Shown piece after piece: positions 1-5,715 of a DNA stretch of 6,663 bases; within the stretch, counting starts at the first letter, position 1, and the number at the start of each line of letters is the position of its first letter. This DNA comes from Desulfamplus sp. (lineage in GTDB: Bacteria; Desulfobacterota; Desulfobacteria; Desulfobacterales; Desulfobacteraceae). The position numbers were made by a program, and so were the translations under genes. The DNA lies in contig JADGBP010000129.1 of assembly GCA_015231395.1 (NCBI GenBank), positions 1 to 6,663 on the forward strand. Reading direction: 5' to 3'. The notes below the pieces were generated by a model. The model saw nothing but the letters and a program-made list of their open reading frames with translations, ran no database searches and was not told the origin of the DNA.

Positions 1-11
1 TTTAACAATCC

Positions 12-761
12 ATGAATAATTTTGAAATTATTGAACATTGTGGAATATATGCCCTTATTGTTGCGGGTGGAAACGGACTGAGAATGGAATCTGCAATCCG
101 CAAGCAATACATTAAGATTTCAGGAATTCCTCTGCTTGCTCGTACTATTGGTGTATTCAGCAGCTTTGATTCAATCGCTCATATAGTTGTTGTTGTACCT
201 GAAGAGGATGTCCGGTACTGTTTTGAAAACATTATTTCTCCATATAGTTTTAATGACAGGGTTTGTATTGTATCAGGAGGAAAAGAGCGTCAGCACTCGG
301 TCATGAATGGTTTGAAAAAAGTGAGGGAACTTGCCTCTTTACAACATGGGTTTAAAATTGTTCTTATACATGATGGCGTCCGTCCCTTTGTTGATCATGA
401 AATCATAAATCGTTGTATTGAAGGAGCCGTTAAGCATGGGGCGTGCATACCGGTTATATCTGTTTCAGATACTTTAAAAAGAGGGGACGGTAATGGTTTT
501 GTCGCTAAAGGAGTGGATCGAAATAATCTGTATCAAGTACAAACACCACAGGCGTTTAATCTGGACTTGATTATCAATGCTCATGAACAAGCTCTGTTGT
601 CCGATTTTTCAGCAACAGATGATTCTTCCCTTGTAGAACAACTTAGGAAAAAAGTATTTATGACATCAGGTTCTATAAAAAATATCAAAATTACCACAAA
701 AGAGGATTTAATATTCGCAGAATATATGCTCTCTATCTCTACCACAGGTTATTCTTATTGA
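12..761 (+). CDS. ispD: 2-C-methyl-D-erythritol 4-phosphate cytidylyltransferase (IspD)
   Basis: This cytoplasmic enzyme of the non-mevalonate (MEP) isoprenoid pathway joins CTP and 2-C-methyl-D-erythritol 4-phosphate to give CDP-methylerythritol and pyrophosphate. The 249-residue length is normal for a stand-alone IspD. The N-terminal glycine-rich nucleotide loop is AGGNGLRM (residues 18-25), followed by KQY (31-33), which supply the conserved Arg24 and Lys31. Other family signatures are SGGKERQHSV (88-97), HDGVRPF (120-126), VDRNNLYQVQTPQAF (168-182, conserved Arg170), ATDDSSLVE (201-209) and NIKITTKEDL (224-233, conserved Lys226). The start is well bounded: an in-frame TAA lies at 3-5 and no other ATG/GTG/TTG precedes the nucleotide loop. 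The ribosome binding site is not visible because only 11 upstream bases are present. ispF, a frequent partner, does not follow; the next gene is unrelated and has its own promoter. Confidence 0.96.
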   Translation: MNNFEIIEHCGIYALIVAGGNGLRMESAIRKQYIKISGIPLLARTIGVFSSFDSIAHIVVVVPEEDVRYCFENIISPYSFNDRVCIVSGGKERQHSVMNGLKKVRELASLQHGFKIVLIHDGVRPFVDHEIINRCIEGAVKHGACIPVISVSDTLKRGDGNGFVAKGVDRNNLYQVQTPQAFNLDLIINAHEQALLSDFSATDDSSLVEQLRKKVFMTSGSIKNIKITTKEDLIFAEYMLSISTTGYSY

Positions 762-787
762 CACGATAAAGAGGCATATCTTATAGT
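758..787 (+). promoter_or_regulatory. sigma70-type promoter overlapping the ispD stop codon
   Basis: A perfect -35 hexamer TTGACA (758-763) is followed by an 18-base spacer and a -10 hexamer TATAGT (782-787, five of six matches to TATAAT). The -35 box includes the ispD stop codon (759-761). Transcription would start near 794, leaving a leader of about 45 bases before the ATG at 839. This predicts independent expression of the binding-protein-like gene. The call rests on consensus matching only. Confidence 0.6.
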
Positions 788-813
788 ATCCGCAAATTAG
801 TGTCCGCAAATAA
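785..813 (+). repeat. two 15-bp near-direct repeats at the promoter start region
   Basis: The sequence AGTRTCCGCAAATWA occurs at 785-799 and again at 799-813, a period of 14 with 13 of 15 bases identical; the core TCCGCAAAT is identical. The first copy overlaps the -10 box and the pair spans the predicted transcription start. That position suits a repressor operator, but it could equally be a chance or slippage duplication. Confidence 0.4.
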
Positions 814-826
814 AATTACATGAAAT

Positions 827-832
827 AAGGAG
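827..832 (+). promoter_or_regulatory. ribosome binding site for the binding-protein-like gene
   Basis: AAGGAG lies six bases before the ATG at 839 and is the best-spaced Shine-Dalgarno in the window along with that at 1906. It fixes the start and therefore supports the absence of an N-terminal export signal in the product. Confidence 0.8.
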
Positions 833-838
833 AATATA

Positions 839-1777
839 ATGGCGGAAAAACCAGTGTTAAAGATTGGTCATCTATCTATTACTGATCATCTGATTTTAGG
901 AGTTACTGATTTAAAACTAAAGAAAGGTGCGGAAAAATTTGAACACTGTACACTTCAGACTGTTTTAAAAAATGGTTGGAACGAAGTTGCAGATGCTCTG
1001 AGTGTAAAATCCCTTGACGGTGCTTTTATCCTTGCCCCGACAGCAATGGATCTCTTTAAATCCGGAGTTGGTATAAAGTTGCTGCTGCTCACACATAGAA
1101 ACGGCAGTATCCTTGTAAAAAACAAGCGGGCACATATTGAAAAAATTGAAGATTTTGCAGGCAAGACGGTTCTGATTCCATATCAGCTATCCATTCATAA
1201 CATGCTATTTCACAGGCTGCTTTCAGAAAAAGGGCTAAAGCCCGGAAGATCTGTTGAGGCAAATATTGATGTTACCCTTGAAGTTGTGGCACCTTTTCAA
1301 ATGCCGGAAGCTCTCCAGTATGACGAAGAAGGTGAAATTGGTGGATTTATTGTGGCAGAGCCCATTGGATCTCAGGTTATTGCTTCCGGACTCGGGGAAG
1401 AATTTTATCTTTCCAAGGATCTCTGGTCAGGACATCCATGCTGTGTTTTTGTAATGAGAAATGAAATTATTGCAAAATATCCTGAAGCTGTGCAAGAGCT
1501 TACTACAAGTTTTGTAAAGTCCGGTAAGGCAATTGACGCACAGCCTGGTCCTGCTGCTGTGATTGGTGGAAAATTCCTGTCTCAAGATGTAGAGGTTGTT
1601 AAAAGGGTTTTAACCAATCCGCCCGACCGTATCACAACAAGTGAGCTGTTTCCTGTTCTTGAGGATCTTGACATCATCCAAAAGTACATGATGGACAAAA
1701 TGAAAATAATGACCAGTCTTATTGATCTTTCCAAATTTGTTGATACAAGTTTTGCAAAATCCGCTGGTGCTAAGTAG
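839..1777 (+). CDS. NrtA/CmpA/SsuA-like (NMT1-type) substrate-binding protein without signal peptide
   Basis: This 312-residue protein resembles the periplasmic binding-protein fold of the nitrate/bicarbonate/sulfonate (NMT1-like) ABC transporter family. The N-terminal strand LKIGHLSITDHLILG (7-21) sits where these proteins begin binding ligand. It is followed by a K/L-DGAFILAPTAMDLF region (about 59-73), HRNGSILV (86-93), FAGKTVLIPYQLSIHNMLFH (106-125, the usual 'GKTV' hinge area), VVAPFQMPEAL (149-159), GGFIVAEPIGSQ (168-179), and WSGHPCCVFVMR (196-207) with a Cys-Cys pair. The protein begins MAEKPVLKIG with no hydrophobic segment, Tat motif or lipobox, and the strong ribosome binding site at 827 argues against a missed upstream start. 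It is therefore predicted to be cytoplasmic. No permease or ATPase gene is adjacent in this window. By analogy with NasS (a cytosolic NrtA relative), it might be a ligand sensor, but this is inference. The ligand is unknown. Confidence 0.8.
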   Translation: MAEKPVLKIGHLSITDHLILGVTDLKLKKGAEKFEHCTLQTVLKNGWNEVADALSVKSLDGAFILAPTAMDLFKSGVGIKLLLLTHRNGSILVKNKRAHIEKIEDFAGKTVLIPYQLSIHNMLFHRLLSEKGLKPGRSVEANIDVTLEVVAPFQMPEALQYDEEGEIGGFIVAEPIGSQVIASGLGEEFYLSKDLWSGHPCCVFVMRNEIIAKYPEAVQELTTSFVKSGKAIDAQPGPAAVIGGKFLSQDVEVVKRVLTNPPDRITTSELFPVLEDLDIIQKYMMDKMKIMTSLIDLSKFVDTSFAKSAGAK

Positions 1778-1809
1778 TGGCAATTGAAAAATAGTAGTCT
1801 ATAAAAGTG

Positions 1810-1819
1810 ATTTGCAAAT
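1810..1819. repeat. 10-bp perfect palindrome ATTTGCAAAT
   Basis: ATTTGCAAAT is its own reverse complement and lies in the 138-base gap between the binding-protein-like gene and the repeat protein. It could be a small dimer-protein site. In AT-rich DNA such palindromes also arise by chance, so only the sequence fact is firm. Confidence 0.3.
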
Positions 1820-1840
1820 ATATCGGGCATGTTTTTTGCT

Positions 1841-1874
1841 TATTCTATTATCAGGATTTAAAGCGTATAGAATA
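1841..1874. repeat. 8-bp perfect inverted repeat upstream of the repeat protein
   Basis: TATTCTAT (1841-1848) and ATAGAATA (1867-1874) are perfect inverted copies separated by 18 bases, ending about 40 bases before the ATG at 1916. No T-run follows the right arm, so it is not an intrinsic terminator. An operator or a weak mRNA leader hairpin is possible. No convincing sigma70 promoter was found in this gap, although -10-like hexamers (TATTAT at 1846, TAGAAT at 1868) overlap the arms. Confidence 0.35.
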
Positions 1875-1905
1875 CCATTCCTGAATCAATACATATGCAA
1901 AAAAT

Positions 1906-1910
1906 GGAGG
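1906..1910 (+). promoter_or_regulatory. ribosome binding site deciding the start at 1916
   Basis: GGAGG lies five bases before the ATG at 1916. An in-frame ATG also exists at 1895, but it precedes this Shine-Dalgarno and has none of its own, so 1916 is preferred. The choice removes seven residues from the longest reading frame. Confidence 0.8.
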
Positions 1911-1915
1911 TAAAC

Positions 1916-3325
1916 ATGCTGGTAGATTCATTCGATAAAAATGCATATGCTCTGACACAATCTTTTCAAAAAAAAAATGCCGCAAGACAAAAAAGTTTCA
2001 AATCTATATTTCATGACAACGCAAAAATCAGCGGTGATGAGGTGCAAAACAAGAATAGAGCACAAAGCAGTAGTAATTCACAAAGTAGCGGCAATTTACA
2101 AAACAGCAGTAATTTACAAAATAGCAGCAATTCACAAAGTCGCGGCAATTTACAAAACAGCAGCAATTTACAAAACAGCAGCAATTTACAAAACAGCAGC
2201 AATTTGGAAAACAGTTCATCCTTACTCTCTTTACGAGAGAGGAACCAACAATTCGGGAAGACTGATAACCAGTTGCAAAACAACCAGGTACAAGATAGCC
2301 AGTCACAAAATATAAATGGTCATTCTAAAAAGATGGATTCTAAATCTCAAAGGATTCATCTTGGTACACTTTCAGATCATACCCCTACGGTTTCAGAACT
2401 TCTTTACACTACATCATATAAAAACGATTGCTGGGAAATGCTTGAGAGAGATGTTAATTCAGTTAAGCACTTCAAGCGTATTCCTGTTGGTACAGATATC
2501 TATTTAGATAAAAAAACTTCGGAAATAGTGTGGGAAAAGGACTATGGTAAAAAAAGTAATGTTGCACTTGGGGTTTCTGCTGTAGATAATAGTCTCTCTT
2601 CAAAAACATATGAATCCTCTCCTTATCAAGCTAAATCCAGCCTTTCTGAATATAAATCCAGTCTTGCTCGATCTAAATCCAATCTTTTACAGTCTCAATC
2701 TAATATTTCTCAATCTGAATCTGAAATCAAGTCTAAACCATCACTTAATGAGGCTGTGCGTGAGTTTATGGGAAAGGATTACAACAAAATAGATTGTTAT
2801 GAACTTGTAGTAAATGGGCTTCAAAATATGGGGGTCAAGTACCACGGTAAGGGAGGGCTTGGAAGACATCTGATAGATAAGGCTGTTAATGAAGGATTCT
2901 CACAAAATCATTATCTCACTGGAGAAGGACTTATGGCAGCAACAGGCAACCGTGTCTATAACAAAACTGTGTTGAGTGTTAAAAATCCAATCCCTCAGGC
3001 CGAATCTGCCATGAAAGAGATGATAAATGTTTTAAAAGAAGGGCAAATACTCTCATTTTCTACTCACACCCGTGGACATACTGGAGTTATCTCAAAAAAA
3101 GAGGGTGTATGGACTTTTATCAATTCCGGATATATGGACAACAATATTGCAGGTAAAAATGGCAAAAAACAGGTTGGAGAAGAGATTCTTCTCAAAGAGC
3201 TTGAAAACTGGTTCAAACTTGCTGGCAAGAAAAAAGAGGGGTTGAAAATCTCTCTTGGAGACATTGATCTTTCCAAGCTTGCCACATACCGCGTTGATAA
3301 TACTATAGTATCTGAACGAGCATAA
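1916..3325 (+). CDS. repeat-containing protein with C-terminal NlpC/P60-like cysteine peptidase domain
   Basis: Of 469 residues, the last ~190 look enzymatic. DCYELVV (293-299) places Cys294 at the start of a helix as in NlpC/P60 enzymes ('DCSGLV'). RGHTGVIS (386-393) supplies His388 and WTFINSG (399-405) supplies Asn403, in the Cys-His-polar order of that superfamily, whose members cut peptidoglycan stem peptides. Residues 158-208 (TVSELL..., CW..L...VN, FKRIPVGTDIYLD) resemble a degenerate LysM-like wall-binding module. Between and before these are two low-complexity linkers: eight NLQNSS-type hexads (54-101) and five Ser-rich heptads (237-271). The N-terminus is polar with no signal peptide, lipobox or membrane helix, which is odd for a wall enzyme. 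Export by a non-Sec route (for example a flagellar-type system), cytoplasmic action, or a non-peptidoglycan substrate are all open. The family call is by motif inspection only; residue pairing with the true catalytic triad is inferred. No terminator separates it from lptF downstream. Confidence 0.65.
   Translation: MLVDSFDKNAYALTQSFQKKNAARQKSFKSIFHDNAKISGDEVQNKNRAQSSSNSQSSGNLQNSSNLQNSSNSQSRGNLQNSSNLQNSSNLQNSSNLENSSSLLSLRERNQQFGKTDNQLQNNQVQDSQSQNINGHSKKMDSKSQRIHLGTLSDHTPTVSELLYTTSYKNDCWEMLERDVNSVKHFKRIPVGTDIYLDKKTSEIVWEKDYGKKSNVALGVSAVDNSLSSKTYESSPYQAKSSLSEYKSSLARSKSNLLQSQSNISQSESEIKSKPSLNEAVREFMGKDYNKIDCYELVVNGLQNMGVKYHGKGGLGRHLIDKAVNEGFSQNHYLTGEGLMAATGNRVYNKTVLSVKNPIPQAESAMKEMINVLKEGQILSFSTHTRGHTGVISKKEGVWTFINSGYMDNNIAGKNGKKQVGEEILLKELENWFKLAGKKKEGLKISLGDIDLSKLATYRVDNTIVSERA
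2075..2218 (+). repeat. 18-bp coding minisatellite (eight NLQNSS-type hexads)
   Basis: Eight consecutive 18-base units begin at 2075, 2093, 2111, 2129, 2147, 2165, 2183 and 2201. They encode NSQSSG, NLQNSS, NLQNSS, NSQSRG, NLQNSS (three times) and NLENSS. A higher-order 54-bp period is visible: 2075-2128 and 2129-2182 match at 51 of 54 bases. Because the unit is a multiple of three, copy-number changes keep the reading frame. A degenerate ninth unit (AQSSS region) may precede the array. Confidence 0.95.
2624..2728 (+). repeat. 21-bp coding repeat (five Ser-rich heptads)
   Basis: Five 21-base units encode YQAKSSL, SEYKSSL, ARSKSNL, LQSQSNI and SQSESEI, with Leu or Ile at every seventh position and Ser at the fifth. 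A sixth, decayed unit (KSKPSLN) may follow. The units are more diverged at DNA level than the hexad array, suggesting an older expansion. It forms the linker just before the NlpC/P60-like domain. Confidence 0.8.
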
Positions 3326-3331
3326 AGGAGG
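3324..3331 (+). promoter_or_regulatory. orphan perfect Shine-Dalgarno in the gap before lptF
   Basis: AAAGGAGG overlaps the stop codon of the preceding gene (3323-3325) and is an ideal anti-SD match, yet no ATG, GTG or TTG lies at normal spacing after it (a GTG at 3332 is one base away, too close). The lptF ATG is 80 bases downstream. It may be a remnant of the original lptF leader displaced by the repeat that follows, or coincidence. Confidence 0.45.
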
Positions 3332-3339
3332 GTGTCAAT

Positions 3340-3393
3340 TTCTCCCCTGCCCTGAAGGGATAGTGGTTCACCCCTGCCTCGAAGGGATAGCGG
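3340..3393 (+). repeat. two tandem 27-bp units in the lptF leader
   Basis: Units at 3340-3366 and 3367-3393 match at 23 of 27 bases, sharing the core CCCCTGCC and the block GAAGGGATAG. They are visibly more GC-rich than the surrounding DNA. Each can form a tiny CC(C/T)...(A/G)GG hairpin. The second unit supplies the in-frame TAG (3388-3390) that bounds the lptF start. They look like part of a dispersed intergenic repeat family, which a genome search would confirm or deny. Confidence 0.85.
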
Positions 3394-3411
3394 TTTCTTG
3401 CACCAAAATAT

Positions 3412-4584
3412 ATGAATACCATCTTAAATAGATATATTTTCAGGGAACTGTTTTCTCCTTTTGCTATATCCCTTATCTTCCTGACATTTATGTTCCTGAT
3501 GACCCGTATTCCTGAAATCACAAATATGGTGGTTAATTATAATATCGGACTATCTTCTGTCTGCATGGTCATCCTCTACACTGTTCCCCGCTTTATGGAG
3601 TTCACTCTTCCAATGTCAATTATGATTTCCGTCCTTCTTACGGTCATGCGTATGTCAAACGATAATGAAATCACTGCACTCAAAGGCAGCGGTATCAGCA
3701 TATATCGACTTATTCCACCAGTGCTGCTGTTTTGTATTATCGGGACATTGATATCTTTGTGGATTACTCTTTGGGGTGTTCCGTGGGGAAGATTTTCATT
3801 TGCCGTTAAAGGAGCTGAACTTGCCAGAGCAACATTCAATGTTGCTTTAAAGGAACGTCAGTTTAACAACACATTTGACAATGTAATGATTTATGTTAAC
3901 TCCATAGATTTAAAAACATCGGAGATTTCAGATCTCTTCATAGAGGACAGCAGAAATCCGGATATTGTCAATATTACCGTTGCCTCAAAAGGGATCTTGG
4001 TCTCACAGGATTCTGGCTATCATCATACGCTTCGTTTATCACGTGGAGTTATAAATCAGGTAGATATGGCAGGACGGTCTGTCAACGCTGTGAATTTTGA
4101 CACCTATGACATTAATTTTGACACTGGATTTAACAGGGCAGGCTTTGAAAAACAGAGTAAAGATTTTGATGAGATGTATATTGATGAGCTTGTGAATTTT
4201 ATAAATAAGAATCAAGGTGACCCAAAGATGCTTCTCTCTGCCCGTATGGAGTTGCATGAAAAATTTGCGATCCCCTTTGCATGTATTTCGCTTGGGCTTC
4301 TTTCGGTTCCGCTTGGTGTCAGGTCGGTCTCATCAAGGCGTTCATCAGGCTTTGGTCTGGCCTTGAGTTTTTTTCTCTTTTACTACCTTCTTCTTGCCGC
4401 AGGCTGGTCTGCCGGCAGAACAGGTTATTATCCGCCGTTTATAGGAATGTGGTTACCTGATATCATAATGGGAGGAGCTGCAATCTACATGTTTTCAAAG
4501 GTCGCAAAGGAGAGGCAATTCAATTTTTCATTATCCCTAATCCTGAAAATCAAAAACAACCCACCCGATATCAAAAGCAACTGA
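3412..4584 (+). CDS. lptF: LPS export ABC transporter permease LptF (YjgP/YjgQ family)
   Basis: LptF is one half of the inner-membrane permease of LptB2FG, which uses ATP hydrolysis by LptB to extract LPS from the inner membrane and pass it to LptC/LptA. The 390-residue protein has the family layout: a first helix (about 13-32), two helices (about 46-78 and 98-122), a periplasmic jellyroll domain (about 140-265), and three C-terminal helices (about 286-304, 314-333, 343-363). DNEITALKGSGIS (84-96) is the conserved cytoplasmic coupling segment that contacts LptB. ARMELHEKFAIPFACISLGLLSVPLG (277-302) is the conserved start of the second membrane half. It precedes lptG by four bases. The start is fixed by an in-frame TAG at 3388 and is the first ATG after it, but no Shine-Dalgarno lies near it. 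LptF rather than LptG is assigned from the order and from the N-terminus (ILNRYIFRELFSPF). Confidence 0.93.
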   Translation: MNTILNRYIFRELFSPFAISLIFLTFMFLMTRIPEITNMVVNYNIGLSSVCMVILYTVPRFMEFTLPMSIMISVLLTVMRMSNDNEITALKGSGISIYRLIPPVLLFCIIGTLISLWITLWGVPWGRFSFAVKGAELARATFNVALKERQFNNTFDNVMIYVNSIDLKTSEISDLFIEDSRNPDIVNITVASKGILVSQDSGYHHTLRLSRGVINQVDMAGRSVNAVNFDTYDINFDTGFNRAGFEKQSKDFDEMYIDELVNFINKNQGDPKMLLSARMELHEKFAIPFACISLGLLSVPLGVRSVSSRRSSGFGLALSFFLFYYLLLAAGWSAGRTGYYPPFIGMWLPDIIMGGAAIYMFSKVAKERQFNFSLSLILKIKNNPPDIKSN

Positions 4585-4588
4585 TAAA

Positions 4589-5683
4589 ATGTCTATTCTC
4601 ACTCAATACTGGATCAAGGAATTTTCCAGATTTTTCTTCATTATACAGACCATTGTAATGTCTATTTTTGTCGCTGTTGACTATCTTACAAACATGGACA
4701 AATTTCTTAAATCAGGAATGTCCCTTATCAGTGCATTGGGATATGTCCTGCTTAAGACTCCGTTCATGTTTGTGCAACTTACCCCTGCCGGTACTGTTCT
4801 GGCTGTAGTCACGGTTTTTGGTCTTATGAACAAAAACAATGAACTGCTTGCGATAAAAAGTAGCGGGGTCAGTGCGTGGTATATGGTCACGCCTGCCGTG
4901 TTAACTGGAATATGCCTTGCTTTGCTCATGTTTGTTTTTGGAGAAACTGTTGTCCCTTTAACCATGTCCAGGGCAAACCATATTAAATACTCAGTCATTA
5001 AAAAAAACCGGAATATTTATGCAGTAAAGGAAAATATCTGGATAAAAGGAGATGGGAACATCTCCCATTTTAAATATTTCAACCCGCAGGATAAAACCAT
5101 TTCAGGCATTACAATCACTTTTCTTGACAAAAATTTCAGAATTACCAGAAGAGTTGATGCCGATAATGGAAAATTTCAAGATAATGTTAATTCAACTGAT
5201 ATCAAATGGATACTTTCAGGAGTGCTGGAACAGACTTTTGATGAACAGATTCAGGATTTTGTAATCAAAGAGTATGACCAGAAAGAGATTGCTCTTGAAT
5301 TAGAGCCAGATGATTTAAACTCGGTTGTCAAAACATCAGACGAAATGGATTTTAGGGAACTTGCGGCTCATATTCAAAAAATTCAGAATGAAGGATATGA
5401 CGCCACCACATACAAGGTGGATCTGTTTGGCAAAAGTGCCTTTCCATTTATATGTGTGATTATGGCGATTATTGGAGCAGGAGCTGGCATGAGAAGATTT
5501 GTAAAAGAAAACCTTGCCCTTGGTATAGGTATTGGCATTGGGGCTTCTTTTTTATACTGGATTGTTTATGGTTTTGCCACATCTCTTGGTTATGCCCGTA
5601 TTCTGCCGCCTTTTATAAGTGCATGGGCTACCAATTTTATATTTTTGTGTATAAGCATTATTTATCTTTTGAACACTGAATAA
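4589..5683 (+). CDS. lptG: LPS export ABC transporter permease LptG (YjgP/YjgQ family)
   Basis: LptG is the second permease half of LptB2FG. The 364-residue protein starts with YWIKEF and a membrane helix leading into VDYLTNMDKFL (30-40), the 'D-(F/Y)-x3-D-x-F' pattern typical of LptG. NNELLAIKSSGVS (83-95) is the LptB-coupling segment, equivalent to the one in LptF. Residues about 130-250 form the periplasmic jellyroll, including IWIKGDGNISHF (150-161). YKVDLFGKSAFPFICVIMAIIG (275-296) opens the C-terminal half, followed by a glycine-rich helix (GIGIGIG, 312-318) and a last helix near 345-361. The ATG lies four bases after the lptF stop with no clear Shine-Dalgarno, so translation probably couples to lptF by termination-reinitiation. 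The last codons (Asn-Thr-Glu-stop) are inside a 23-bp duplication shared with the start of waaA. Confidence 0.93.
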   Translation: MSILTQYWIKEFSRFFFIIQTIVMSIFVAVDYLTNMDKFLKSGMSLISALGYVLLKTPFMFVQLTPAGTVLAVVTVFGLMNKNNELLAIKSSGVSAWYMVTPAVLTGICLALLMFVFGETVVPLTMSRANHIKYSVIKKNRNIYAVKENIWIKGDGNISHFKYFNPQDKTISGITITFLDKNFRITRRVDADNGKFQDNVNSTDIKWILSGVLEQTFDEQIQDFVIKEYDQKEIALELEPDDLNSVVKTSDEMDFRELAAHIQKIQNEGYDATTYKVDLFGKSAFPFICVIMAIIGAGAGMRRFVKENLALGIGIGIGASFLYWIVYGFATSLGYARILPPFISAWATNFIFLCISIIYLLNTE

Positions 5684-5715
5684 CGTAAAATATGAACACT
5701 GAAAAACGTAAATAT
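5670..5715 (+). repeat. near-perfect 23-bp tandem duplication at the lptG/waaA junction
   Basis: The block TGAACACTGAA-(T/A)-AACGTAAA at 5670-5689 recurs at 5693-5712, 23 bases later, followed by TAT in both with one base inserted. The first copy encodes the lptG ending Asn-Thr-Glu-stop; the second, in a different frame, encodes waaA residues 2-4 (Asn-Thr-Glu). The stop codon TAA in the first copy is AAA in the second. Confidence 0.85.

Noticed and set aside
764..838. Terminator for ispD
   Set aside because: Only a weak AT-rich pairing (ATAAAGA with TCTTAT) is present without a following T-run, and it lies inside the promoter spacer.
1813..1839. Possible intrinsic terminator (GCAAA ... TTTTTTGC) after the binding-protein-like gene
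   Set aside because: The stem is at most five AT-rich pairs with a long loop, and the T-run is in the arm rather than after it.
1895..1915. Upstream ATG at 1895 as the start of the repeat protein
   Set aside because: It lacks a Shine-Dalgarno, while GGAGG at 1906-1910 is ideally placed for the in-frame ATG at 1916.
2075..2218. CRISPR-like array
   Set aside because: The units are directly adjacent 18-mers with no spacers and are in frame inside a gene.
1977..2315. Long open frames overlapping the hexad array, one on + (IYKTA-type repeats) and two on - (CKLLLF and NCCCFV-type repeats)
   Set aside because: An 18-bp repeat free of stops is open in several frames at once, so these are by-products. 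Only the 1916-3325 frame has a ribosome binding site and continues into a conserved-looking domain.
3303..3521. Minus-strand frame through the 27-bp repeats with a YPFEAG/YPFRAG pattern
   Set aside because: The apparent protein repeat follows from 27 being a multiple of three; the frame has no start signal and runs antisense into lptF.
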